DNA from: Hydrotalea sandarakina
Lineage (GTDB): Bacteria > Bacteroidota > Bacteroidia > Chitinophagales > Chitinophagaceae
Direction: 5' to 3'
DNA length: 64,000 bases
Assembly: GCF_003254115.1 (NCBI RefSeq)
Contig: NZ_QKZV01000002.1
Coordinates: 1-64,000 of the forward strand
Positions 1 through 7,559 of this stretch are shown here, piece after piece; the first letter of the stretch is position 1, and every line of letters begins with the position of its first letter. The notes under the pieces are model-generated. The model searched no databases and was not told where the DNA came from. It saw only the letters and a program-made list of their open reading frames with translations. The position numbers and the translations under genes are program-made.

Positions 1-288
1 CATACCTGTTTTATCGCTTATTGGAAGTAAGAGAGCAAATAGAGCAATGGAGGATTGATTACAATACAGACAGACCACACAAATCTCTAGGATACTCATC
101 TCCCATAAAATTTGCTGAAGAACATTACAAAAGATTGAGTGTAGATATATCCCTTTATCCAAAAAAGGCGAACGCAAATCATTCATTAATTGAAGAGAGC
201 CGTTTAGTGGATAAAGTCATTGAAAAACAAAAGATTAGTACCTTAGAAATCTCTAATTAATAATGGCATTAAAAAAGGGGGGCTTACA
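1..288 (+). mobile_element. Right end of an IS3-family insertion sequence
   Basis: The first 260 bases encode the C-terminus of an IS3-type transposase, and 28 bases later the sequence reaches GGGGGGCTTACA at 277-288. IS3-family elements usually end in CA on the right and begin with TG on the left, so 288 is the most likely right terminus. The left end and most of the element lie outside the window, so the inverted repeat and target duplication cannot be checked here. Confidence 0.55.
3..260 (+). CDS. IS3-family transposase OrfB, C-terminal fragment
   Basis: The reading frame is open from the window edge, so this is the tail of a longer gene and the TTG at 21 is not a real start. The signature of the IS3 OrfB integrase core end is visible: a Tyr-Asn step followed by DRPHKSLGYSSPIKFAE, which matches the RPH-SLGY-TP-EFA block that follows the catalytic Glu of the DDE domain. 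About 45 residues rich in Lys and Glu follow this block, longer than the tail of many relatives. The protein would catalyse cut-and-paste or copy-out transposition through a figure-eight intermediate, as known for the family. Confidence 0.8.
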   Translation, partial: YLFYRLLEVREQIEQWRIDYNTDRPHKSLGYSSPIKFAEEHYKRLSVDISLYPKKANANHSLIEESRLVDKVIEKQKISTLEISN

Positions 289-493
289 TGATAGTTTACC
301 AGTTCAATTAGCCTATTATTTCGATAAACCGCATTTTTTAATATTTAATGCTTCACCTAATACTAATTCGATTACTCCGTATATGATACTTTTTAAGGCA
401 TTCGCAATATATATTAGTAATATTAACGCTATTTTATTAAAGATCAAATTATATATAAAAAAATATTTCAATAATGAAGATTTTGATAAATGA
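289..493 (+). pseudogene. Possible 3' remnant of a gene cut by the insertion sequence
   Basis: An open frame runs through the right end of the insertion sequence and stops at 493, overlapping the start of the glycosyltransferase gene at 474 by 20 bases, the kind of overlap seen between operon neighbours. Its last ~50 residues are hydrophobic and Lys/Ile rich (ending YIKKYFNNEDFDK). This would fit the tail of a polysaccharide gene whose front was lost when the element inserted, but I do not recognise a family and it may be chance. The opposite strand is also open here. Confidence 0.2.
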
Positions 494-1661
494 TCATGCA
501 GGCCATTCCTTTTCTTTATCATTAAGTAAATGTTTAGCAGATATGGGACATCAAGTAATGCATTGCTATTGTACAAGTTTTGAATCTCCTAAAGCTGATT
601 TTTCAAATATATCATCTAATATTACAATTATTGCAATCAGTAATAAACATAAATTTTCTAAATATTCAATTTTTAAGAGAATTCTTCAAGAATTTGAATA
701 TGTTAATAAACTGAGCAAGTTTATTTTGGATTTTCAACCAGACATCCTTTTAAGTGGAAATACCCCTTTGTTTATTCAATATGGATTGGTTAAAATTTCA
801 AAAAAAAATAAAATCCCTTTCATTTATTGGTGTCAAGATATTTATAGCATTGCTATTAAAAAAATTCTATATAGTAAGTTGTGGTATCTTGGAAATATTA
901 TCGCTTATTTTTTTGAAGTTTTAGAAAGCAAAATTTTGAAGAGTTCCGCTCATATAATTTCAATTTCAGATGATTTCATTTTATATATTAATAAACGTGG
1001 TGTATCAAGTAATAAAATAAGCATTATAGAAAATTGGGCTAATTTAAATGAGATCAGGTTAGAACCCAAAAACAATATTTGGGCAAAAAAGCATAACCTT
1101 GATAGTTTTTTTTGTATTGTTTATTCTGGAACATTAGGCCTAAAACATGACCCCAATATATTACTGCAAATTGCTTTGCATTTGAAAAGTCAGAAAAAAA
1201 TAAAGATTGTTGTCGTATCAGAAGGAATCGGTGCAAGCTATTTGATGGAACAAAAATTAAATAATAAATTAGACAATCTAATTATTCTTCCATATCAAAA
1301 TTTTCATGATTTCTCATATGTGCTTGGCGTTTCTGATATCTTAGTAGCAGTACTTGAAAATGAAGCAGGATTATTTTCTGTTCCTTCAAAGGTGCTTTCA
1401 TATTTATGCTCTCAAAAGCCTATAATTTTATCAGCACCGTTAGAAAACTTGAGTTCTAAAATCGTAATTAATTCCGGTGCAGGATTTTGTGTGCCACCTG
1501 GAGATAAGGATGCATTGTTTAATAAAATTGATATTTTATTAAAAAATGCAAAATTAAGAGCTGACATGGGATTAAAAGGAAGAATATATGCTGAAGAAAA
1601 GTTTCAAATAAATTCAATAGCAACAAAATTTTTACAAATATTTCATATGGTCACAAGTTAA
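474..1661 (+). CDS. WbuB/WcaI-like family 4 glycosyltransferase
   Basis: This 395-residue protein has the layout of a GT-B glycosyltransferase. It begins MKILINDHAGHS, typical of WbuB/WcaI-like enzymes, which transfer a sugar from a nucleotide donor to a lipid-linked oligosaccharide on the inner face of the cytoplasmic membrane. A YWCQDIYS segment marks the end of the acceptor-side domain, and ENEAGLFSVPSKVLSYLC in the C-terminal domain holds the donor-binding Glu and the following helix. The ~30% GC content is lower than in the housekeeping genes further on, which fits a variable surface-polysaccharide locus. The donor and acceptor sugars cannot be told from the sequence. Confidence 0.8.
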   Translation: MKILINDHAGHSFSLSLSKCLADMGHQVMHCYCTSFESPKADFSNISSNITIIAISNKHKFSKYSIFKRILQEFEYVNKLSKFILDFQPDILLSGNTPLFIQYGLVKISKKNKIPFIYWCQDIYSIAIKKILYSKLWYLGNIIAYFFEVLESKILKSSAHIISISDDFILYINKRGVSSNKISIIENWANLNEIRLEPKNNIWAKKHNLDSFFCIVYSGTLGLKHDPNILLQIALHLKSQKKIKIVVVSEGIGASYLMEQKLNNKLDNLIILPYQNFHDFSYVLGVSDILVAVLENEAGLFSVPSKVLSYLCSQKPIILSAPLENLSSKIVINSGAGFCVPPGDKDALFNKIDILLKNAKLRADMGLKGRIYAEEKFQINSIATKFLQIFHMVTS

Positions 1662-1760
1662 GACTCATGTATATAAATATTTATGCTATATTTCAATGTG
1701 TTGATAACATTCATCCTACAATTAAATTTTTTTTAAATCAAATATTGAATCTTTTTTCCT

Positions 1761-1768
1761 TAAATTTG
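1761..1768 (+). promoter_or_regulatory. Bacteroidota-type -7 box (TAAATTTG)
   Basis: TAAATTTG matches the TAnnTTTG -7 consensus of the Bacteroidota primary sigma factor and lies 58 bases before the sugar transferase start. No TTG occurs at the usual 19-21 base spacing, so the assignment is tentative. Confidence 0.35.
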
Positions 1769-1826
1769 CTTGCCCCCTCAATTGAAAATGTTTATTTCTC
1801 GAATATAAACGGATAAACGTATAAGT

Positions 1827-2537
1827 ATGCTTCAAACATTTTTGAAAAGAAGGGAAACTGCTGTAATTGCACTGGATAATGATCTAAATAGGGCACTAGA
1901 TTCAATTCTTCATAAAGCTGAGATAGTTAAAACTTCTACTTCTAAGCGGCTATTCGATGTTTTTTTCACCTCCCTTTTATTTGTGTTTGTATTTTCATGG
2001 CTATTTCCTATCATTATACTCTTGATTAAACTTTCTTCTAAAGGCCCTGTCTTTTTTAAACAAGAACGAATTGGTTTAAATGGTCAAGTTTTTAAATGCT
2101 ATAAATTTCGTTCCATGTACACTAATGTGCGGAATGATGTTTTTATGCCTGCTTTGAAAGATGATTGTCGCTTTACTAAAATTGGTAAATTTTTACGTAA
2201 AACTAATTTAGATGAATTACCACAGGCTATTAATGTTTTATTAGGCGATATGAGTTTAGTCGGACCAAGACCTCATCCCATCCCTTTCCACAATGAATAC
2301 GCTACCTATATAGACAATATTGATTTACGCCATTTGGTTAAACCCGGAATTACCGGTTTAGCACAAATTAATGGCTATAGAGGTGATGTTTTAGATAGAG
2401 AAGAAAACAAAAAAAGAACTGCTAAACGTATTGCTTACGATTTGGAATATATTCAAAACTGGTCATTTGGCTTGGATATTAAAATTATTGCAACAACCGT
2501 TGCTCAAATGATTGGGAATAAGACCAATGGACACTAA
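1827..2537 (+). CDS. Sugar-phosphate transferase (polyprenyl-phosphate, PglC/WcaJ-type)
   Basis: This 236-residue enzyme would start glycan assembly by moving a phospho-sugar from a UDP-sugar onto undecaprenyl phosphate at the membrane. It has only the monotopic catalytic domain: a KRLFDV start near residue 40, one hydrophobic re-entrant segment (about 45-68), the FFKQERIGLNG and CYKFRSM blocks, the catalytic Asp-Glu pair in LDELPQ (129-130), and GPRPH at 146-150. The first ~38 residues do not match the usual N-terminal region of long WcaJ-type enzymes and could be a remnant. It lies near the glycosyltransferase and upstream of a broken paralogue. Confidence 0.88.
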   Translation: MLQTFLKRRETAVIALDNDLNRALDSILHKAEIVKTSTSKRLFDVFFTSLLFVFVFSWLFPIIILLIKLSSKGPVFFKQERIGLNGQVFKCYKFRSMYTNVRNDVFMPALKDDCRFTKIGKFLRKTNLDELPQAINVLLGDMSLVGPRPHPIPFHNEYATYIDNIDLRHLVKPGITGLAQINGYRGDVLDREENKKRTAKRIAYDLEYIQNWSFGLDIKIIATTVAQMIGNKTNGH

Positions 2538-2556
2538 TTAGAAATTAGAAAAGTTT

Positions 2557-3198
2557 ATGGTTCACCATATATATGATTTGTTTTTAAATAATATTAATAA
2601 TTTTTCTGGAAATACCAATTATTGGAAGGGTAATACAGTAAATGAAACCATAAGGTTTAGGCATGATATACATCAGCGTATTTTAAATAATGGATTTACA
2701 ATAGAAATTCAAAAAGAGATTTTAAAATGGGGCGGAATACATGTTTTTAATCAATTTCATATTGTTCCAGATGTATTAAATAGGTTACATAATCACCGCT
2801 CAATCGATACTAATACTGCAAATGCCATCTCTTCTTTTTCAAAATTGTTTGCTTTTTATTGTCCTCAACATTATTTCATTTTAGATGCCAGGGTTAGTTA
2901 TGTGATTAATAACATTATAATCAACAATCAAATTGAAACTCCATTAATCAATTTCAATATTAAACGTTCAAGAAATAGAAATTTAAGAAGAAGATATGAG
3001 GCAATGCTGGATGCGCCCCCTTTCAATTATGAATTTATAGATATTGCAGATTATTATATTCGATACTGCACATTTATAAATGAAACTTATAATTATTTCA
3101 TTAATGATAATCCTAATATCTTCAACGAAGAAGAATTTATTTTCAACTCCCCCGAAATTATTGAAATGTTCCTATTCTATTTAGCTGACCATATTTGA
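2557..3198 (+). CDS. Uncharacterised 213-residue protein between two sugar transferases
   Basis: I do not recognise this protein with confidence. It has no signal peptide or membrane segment and is rich in Asn, Ile and Phe. A central stretch, ISSFSKLFAFYCPQHYFILD followed by ARV, recalls the 'xxSWSK-hydrophobic-P-Y-IYDARV' pattern of some OGG-fold DNA-glycosylase-like hypothetical proteins, but this is memory of a pattern and not a domain assignment. It is not an obvious polysaccharide enzyme. Its stop codon is followed, in the same frame and without any gap, by the broken sugar transferase, which suggests a recombination joint at about 3198. Very low GC supports foreign origin. Confidence 0.6.
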   Translation: MVHHIYDLFLNNINNFSGNTNYWKGNTVNETIRFRHDIHQRILNNGFTIEIQKEILKWGGIHVFNQFHIVPDVLNRLHNHRSIDTNTANAISSFSKLFAFYCPQHYFILDARVSYVINNIIINNQIETPLINFNIKRSRNRNLRRRYEAMLDAPPFNYEFIDIADYYIRYCTFINETYNYFINDNPNIFNEEEFIFNSPEIIEMFLFYLADHI

Positions 3199-3729
3199 TT
3201 TAACCTTTTATTATTATTTAAAATCACCTCTAATAGTCCCACATTCTTTCGCTTACAATGGCATGGCATAAATAATTCTACCTTTACTTGTTATAAATTC
3301 AGAACCATGTATGCCCATTGCCCTAATGTAGATGAAAAGGGCAATTATTTACAAGCCAAAGCCAATGACCCCAGGGTTACCCCTTTGGGTAAATTGTTGC
3401 GTAAAACCAGCTTAGATGAATTACCACAATTTTGGAATGTGTTGTTGGGGGATATGTCAATAATAGGACCCAGACCTCATCCTATTGAACTCAATGAAGT
3501 ATCAGAAGGGGTAATTGAAAACTATGCACTACGTTATTTAGTAAAACCCGGTGTTACCGGTTGGGCACAGGTTTGCGGCTTTCGGGGGCCTACCCAAACC
3601 GGGGATGCCATGCAAGGTAGGGTGAATCATGATATTTGGTATATTCAACACTGGAGCCTTTGGTTAGATGCAAAAATTATTTTATTAACCCTAAAATGTG
3701 CTTTTTGGGGTGATAAAAATGCAGTTTAA
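3199..3729 (+). pseudogene. Sugar-phosphate transferase lacking its 5' end
   Basis: Homology to the PglC/WcaJ domain begins immediately after the TGA of the preceding gene: the translated sequence contains SPTFFRLQWHGINN, then CYKFRTMYAHC, LDELPQ and GPRPH, ending near the normal C-terminus. The first available ATG is at 3307, inside CYKFRTM, so a product from there would lack the membrane helix and half the substrate site. The missing part is the KR-FDI start and most of the re-entrant helix. It is about half identical to the copy at 1827, so it is an older paralogue and not a fresh duplication. Most likely a pseudogene. Confidence 0.75.
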
Positions 3730-3760
3730 AATCAACATAAATACAGGCTTCTCATTGTTC

Positions 3761-3784
3761 ACCGGCCCTTTAGCCGGTTTTTTT
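3761..3784 (+). terminator. Rho-independent terminator after the polysaccharide genes
   Basis: ACCGGC (3761-3766) and GCCGGT (3773-3778) form a 6-bp GC-rich stem with a 6-base loop, followed by a run of T to 3784. It lies 32 bases after the stop of the broken sugar transferase. Confidence 0.75.
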
Positions 3785-3943
3785 ATTCCCATTATCTTTC
3801 CTATTCAACAATATCACGCAACCAATTTTTATTACCCCCTAAGGCTTGTACTCAATGAATAAACAATGAATTGCCCCAAACTTATTGGGACATATTCTTT
3901 GTTCCCTCGTCATTCATCCCTCTATTTCCGTCATTCAGCACAA

Positions 3944-4264
3944 TCACCCAAAATAACGATATTTTATATGGCTATAACTTTATAATTTACAGTGCGTTAC
4001 ACTGATAAACATTTATCATGACCAAATCATTGCTGCAAATATTCTTTATCGTTGTCCTGGGTGCTGCCTGCATTTGGGTAATGAAACAGTGGGAAAATGT
4101 TACCACTTGCAAGCAATGTAATTTGCCCCGGCAAAATATGCCAACCGCTCAACCGGCACCGGACCATTACTTTCGGGAGCCGGCCAATAAATTCAATATA
4201 GCCGCTTATTTTTAGCAGCGATAGTTTTTTATTGCAACTGTACTTTTTTATTTTCTGTACGTTC
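3944..4264. repeat. Direct repeat copy A (~320 bp) carrying a 65-residue gene
   Basis: This segment recurs at 5612-5944 with an offset of 1668 bases, few substitutions and short T-run length changes near the end. It contains the upstream region, the whole small membrane-protein gene and its 3' flank. The two copies bracket the ATPase gene in direct orientation, so homologous recombination between them could delete the gene between. Confidence 0.92.
4018..4215 (+). CDS. Small membrane protein with a CxxC motif, copy A
   Basis: This 65-residue protein has one hydrophobic segment (about residues 5-22) followed by a short soluble tail with a TCKQCN motif, suited to metal binding or a disulfide, and several Pro residues. 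I do not recognise a family. It differs from copy B at 5686 in only two residues, Phe to Ile in the membrane segment and Ala to Val in the tail. Near-identical coding sequence in both copies, with most differences outside it, suggests a recent duplication or continued expression. The start codon overlaps a 16-base palindrome, TGATAAA-CA-TTTATCA. Confidence 0.65.
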   Translation: MTKSLLQIFFIVVLGAACIWVMKQWENVTTCKQCNLPRQNMPTAQPAPDHYFREPANKFNIAAYF

Positions 4265-4279
4265 TGTAAGCTTTCAATT

Positions 4280-5443
4280 TTATATGTCGCCAATGGTTGT
4301 CCAGGAGGCAACTTGTAACTGATCCGTAATCATTCTACTTTCTTCTCCTGCATAAATTAATAACTTTTGCGCATGGGGATGATATTTATCCCAGTAATGT
4401 AATCCACGCAGCATACCGTTATCCCATTTTTTACTTCCTTTTATTTCAATAGCCATATCAATGCCATTTTTTTCGAATACTATATCTATTTCATTGCCTG
4501 CACTATCTCTATAAAAGTGTAGGTTGTCGGGGAATCCTTCATTAAGCCGGTTTTTTTTAATTTCAGAAATTACCCAGTTCTCCACAATAGCACCATAAGC
4601 GAGATGTTGTTGGAGTTGTGTTGTTGTTTTTATGTTTAATAAATAACACAATAGCCCTGTATCATAAAAATAAAGTTTAGGACTTTTAATAATGCGTTTG
4701 CCGGTATTGTTATGCCAGGGTGGTAATAGGTATATAATAAAACTGGTTTCTAATAAACCTAACCAGGATTGTATGGTTTTGTTATCTACCCCAATAGCCG
4801 ATGCAAAAGTTTCGCGGTTTAATAATTGTCCGGCATGCGCAGCACACAAATAAATAAGTTTAGTAAATGCGGCTAAGTTGCCAATGTTTTTTAATAATCG
4901 TACATCTCTTTGTACATAGGTTTGGAAATAAGCAGCCAGCCAAATATGGGGCTGCAACTGCTCATGCCATATTTCAGGATAGCCACCGGTTAAAATAAGT
5001 TGTTGCAGGGTATGGTTTTTTTGTTTGAATGCATGGGTTTGCGATAACTCAGCATAGCTTAATGGCAGTAACGTTAAATAGCCTGCTCTTCCTGCCAGCG
5101 ATTGAGACATCTGTTCCTGTAATAAAAAATGATTAGAACCGGTTAGTATAAACTGGCCGCGAGACTGGTTATTGTCTAAAATTTCCTGCAAATACCTGAA
5201 TAGCACAGGCATTCGTTGTACTTCATCAAAAATGGCTCCGTTGGTATAATTTTGTAAAAATGCAGCCGGATTTTCTTCTGCTTTTGCCTGTGTATCGGGA
5301 TTTTCAAAATTTACATAAGGATACTTTTTAAATAGCATTTTGCTTAATGTTGTTTTACCGCTTTGCCGGGGCCCTGTAATGCAAACTGCTCTAAATTGTG
5401 ATAAATACAATTGTGCCTGCGGTAAAATAGCTCTTGGTATCAT
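4280..5443 (-). CDS. AAA-type ATPase with DUF4143 C-terminal domain
   Basis: The protein (387 residues from the preferred start) belongs to the large, poorly understood family of P-loop ATPases with a C-terminal DUF4143 nuclease-like domain. Walker A is GPRQSGKT (24-31), Walker B is AIFDEVQ (Asp73-Glu74), and a sensor-like ILTGSNHFLL follows. The C-terminal half contains RDAGNEIDIVFEK-type chemistry (here YRDSAGNEIDIVFE ... AIEIKG), resembling a PD-(D/E)XK core. I chose the ATG at 5443 (MIPRAILPQ) over one 18 codons upstream because family members start this way and the upstream codons fall in a tandem repeat. It sits between two direct repeats, opposite to its neighbours, as an inserted cargo gene would. 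Confidence 0.85.
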   Translation of the reverse strand: MIPRAILPQAQLYLSQFRAVCITGPRQSGKTTLSKMLFKKYPYVNFENPDTQAKAEENPAAFLQNYTNGAIFDEVQRMPVLFRYLQEILDNNQSRGQFILTGSNHFLLQEQMSQSLAGRAGYLTLLPLSYAELSQTHAFKQKNHTLQQLILTGGYPEIWHEQLQPHIWLAAYFQTYVQRDVRLLKNIGNLAAFTKLIYLCAAHAGQLLNRETFASAIGVDNKTIQSWLGLLETSFIIYLLPPWHNNTGKRIIKSPKLYFYDTGLLCYLLNIKTTTQLQQHLAYGAIVENWVISEIKKNRLNEGFPDNLHFYRDSAGNEIDIVFEKNGIDMAIEIKGSKKWDNGMLRGLHYWDKYHPHAQKLLIYAGEESRMITDQLQVASWTTIGDI

Positions 5444-5445
5444 GA

Positions 5446-5517
5446 ATTCTATTTTTGTAAAAATATGCAAATTTGGAATTGGATTCCATTTTTGCAAAAA
5501 TATGCAAATTTGGAATT
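5446..5517. repeat. Two tandem 35-bp repeats in the ATPase promoter region
   Basis: Positions 5446-5480 and 5483-5517 are the same 35-base unit with two mismatches and a 37-base period. Each contains an ATATGCAAATTTGGAATT core, and the second has the perfect palindrome TTTTTGCAAAAA. The spacer creates a GGAAT-TGG-ATTCC palindrome. They begin two bases upstream of the ATPase ATG and could be operator sites for autoregulation. Confidence 0.8.
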
Positions 5518-5611
5518 ACCTCACCCTTTGTTAACTACCAATGGCACTAATGAACACAAATAAAAGAATTTGTGCATTCAGGTACACACATGTTAGCTCA
5601 TGCGTAGAAAC

Positions 5612-5944
5612 TCACCCAAAATAACGATATTTTATATGGCTGTAACTTTATAATTTACAGTGCGTTACACTGATAAACAATTATCATGACCAAATCATTG
5701 CTGCAAATCATCTTTATCGTTGTCCTGGGTGCTGCCTGCATTTGGGTAATGAAACAGTGGGAAAATGTTACCACTTGCAAGCAATGTAATTTGCCCCGGC
5801 AAAATATGCCAACCGCTCAACCGGTACCGGACCATTACTTTCGGGAGCCGGCTAATAAATTCAATATAGCCGCTTATTTTTAGCAGCGATAGTTTTTTTA
5901 TCTTTTTTTATTGCAACTGTAACTTTTTTATTTCCTGTACGTTC
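5612..5944. repeat. Direct repeat copy B (~330 bp) carrying the same 65-residue gene
   Basis: This is the second copy of the segment at 3944-4264. It is 12 bases longer through T-run expansion after the small gene. It lies directly upstream of an ECF sigma factor gene, so copy B is probably the ancestral position and copy A arose with the arrival of the ATPase gene. Confidence 0.92.
5686..5883 (+). CDS. Small membrane protein with a CxxC motif, copy B
   Basis: This is the second 65-residue copy, with one predicted membrane segment and a TCKQCN motif in the tail. It ends 87 bases before an ECF sigma factor gene on the same strand, so it might belong to that stress-response unit, perhaps as a membrane or redox partner. 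That role is an inference from position only. Function unknown. Confidence 0.65.
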   Translation: MTKSLLQIIFIVVLGAACIWVMKQWENVTTCKQCNLPRQNMPTAQPVPDHYFREPANKFNIAAYF

Positions 5945-5970
5945 CACTTTAAAACAGCCTATTACTGTTT

Positions 5971-6459
5971 ATGACTGAAAAAATGTATAACCAATGTGTG
6001 AATCTGTACGCCGATAATGTGTACCGATTTATATGGAAGAATTTGCGTCACGAAGAGGATGCAAAGGACATTGTTCAGTCTGCCTTTGAAAAATTATGGA
6101 TCAACAGAGCACAGGTAGCAGAGGGAAAGGAAAAATCGTATTTGTTTACCATTGCCTACCACCAAATGATTGACCATATTCGCAAAAACAAGCGAGTAGA
6201 TTTACACGAAACATTTGGCGATGAAGTGCTGGGCAATACCAAACAACCGAATGCTATTGGACATCAAAACCTGATGCGGGCTTTAGACCAATTGAATGAA
6301 CTGCAGAAAAGCTTGGTGATGCTGAAAGATTATGAAGGCTATAGTTATCAGGAAATAGGCGAGATTACCGGATTGAATGAAAGTCAGGTGAAAGTGTACC
6401 TGCACCGTGCCCGTATTACGCTGCGGAATTATTTAGTAAGTCCTGAAAATGTGTTATGA
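5971..6459 (+). CDS. ECF-type RNA polymerase sigma factor
   Basis: This 162-residue protein has the two-domain plan of extracytoplasmic-function sigma factors. Region 2 (RFIWKNLRHEEDAKDIVQ, then FEKLW and YLFTIAYHQMIDHIRK) recognises the -10 element and melts DNA. Region 4 (YSYQEIGEITGLNESQVKVY, then LHRARI) is the helix-turn-helix for the -35 element. The gene overlaps the next one by four bases (ATGA), so the pair is translationally coupled. The next protein is a membrane protein with the features of its anti-sigma factor. Confidence 0.92.
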   Translation: MTEKMYNQCVNLYADNVYRFIWKNLRHEEDAKDIVQSAFEKLWINRAQVAEGKEKSYLFTIAYHQMIDHIRKNKRVDLHETFGDEVLGNTKQPNAIGHQNLMRALDQLNELQKSLVMLKDYEGYSYQEIGEITGLNESQVKVYLHRARITLRNYLVSPENVL

Positions 6460-7541
6460 TGATAGAAATCAACCGCAACAATATTGAAACCTGGTTACTG
6501 CGCTATGTAGATGGCGAGTTAACACCACTGGAAAAAATGGCGGTAGAAAACTATTTGGTGCTGAATCCCGATTTAGCAGGTGAATTAAAAGCCTTGCAAC
6601 AAGCCCAATTACCCAAAGAGGCAGTGTTGTTCCCTTTTAAATCGGCCTTGCTGAAACGTATTCAAACAGAATTTAGTGAAGAACAGTTGCTGGATTATAT
6701 AGATGGCGAAACGGATAGCTTTACCACCGATGCCATTCGTGAAGCGGTTTTAGATGATGCGGCATTAGTGGAACAATTGAATTTATTAGAACAAACAAAA
6801 TTGCCCCTTGAAAACATTGAAATGCCCAATAAGGCAAGCTTATACCGGCATGAAAAGCAACCGGTAGTGGTATTGTGGACAAGAATGATGGCGGCTGCCG
6901 TATTATTAGGCTTGGGTATTTTAGTGTGGCTGTTAATACCAACGAATCATCATTCAACTGAGGTAAGTAATGGGGTAGTAGCTATACAAACTCCTAAAAC
7001 TACTGATGATGCACCGGCTTTGCATGAGGCACAACAACAGCCTTTGAATGCAACTGAAAAAGTAGCACAACAAACTGTAGTAATGGGTAATGAAAAGCAA
7101 AACTTATCCGGTAAAAATATATTGCATCAGGCTGTACAAAAAGAGGATGTAACAAAAACAAATGTTGATGAAGCAGTTTTGCCTAATAATACAGTAGCTA
7201 TTCAACCGGTCAATGTAAATACCGGTACCGTTAGCGTTCCGGAAGTAAATGCTTTACTAACTGAAAAAGAAACACCCAATAAAATAGCACCCGACAAATC
7301 GGTAATGGCTATGAAGGCAGTACAAGCAGAATCGGACAATACAAGCAATGCGAAAGAAGTGGTGTACAGGGTATTAGATACAGATAATGATGAGGGTACA
7401 CCGGTATATGTAAACGGATTACCACTGAATAAAAATAAAGTAAACAGCCTTTTACAAAAAGCAGGTGGAATTTTTCATGCCTTGCGTTCACAACAGGACC
7501 TGGCGAAAGAAAAATTAACGGCCACCGCTAAATTACGTTAA
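6456..7541 (+). CDS. Putative membrane anti-sigma factor with a duplicated N-terminal module
   Basis: This 361-residue protein has a cytoplasmic N-terminus, one membrane helix at about 137-161 (VVVLW to VWLLIP) and a long Thr/Asn/Gln-rich periplasmic part. The N-terminus carries two related ~37-residue modules: RYVDGELT at 16-23 ending QAQLP, and DYIDGETD at 80-87 ending QTKLP. The first has the 'YVDGELTPLE' look of anti-sigma factor N-termini, but without the His/Cys residues of zinc-binding ones. Its four-base overlap with the sigma gene supports the anti-sigma role. The target signal is unknown. Confidence 0.7.
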   Translation: MMIEINRNNIETWLLRYVDGELTPLEKMAVENYLVLNPDLAGELKALQQAQLPKEAVLFPFKSALLKRIQTEFSEEQLLDYIDGETDSFTTDAIREAVLDDAALVEQLNLLEQTKLPLENIEMPNKASLYRHEKQPVVVLWTRMMAAAVLLGLGILVWLLIPTNHHSTEVSNGVVAIQTPKTTDDAPALHEAQQQPLNATEKVAQQTVVMGNEKQNLSGKNILHQAVQKEDVTKTNVDEAVLPNNTVAIQPVNVNTGTVSVPEVNALLTEKETPNKIAPDKSVMAMKAVQAESDNTSNAKEVVYRVLDTDNDEGTPVYVNGLPLNKNKVNSLLQKAGGIFHALRSQQDLAKEKLTATAKLR

Positions 7542-7559
7542 CACATAAAAAATGATACA

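Noticed and set aside
316-576. Minus-strand hydrophobic frame of 86 codons near the insertion sequence
   Set aside because: It overlaps the glycosyltransferase start, has no recognisable family, and its composition follows the AT-rich DNA.
1827-3729. Recent tandem duplication of the sugar transferase
   Set aside because: The two proteins are only about half identical over the shared part, so they are older paralogues.
4008-4026. TGATAAA-CA-TTTATCA palindrome considered as an Fnr site
   Set aside because: The TGAT and ATCA half sites are eight bases apart instead of four, copy B is imperfect, and it overlaps a start codon.
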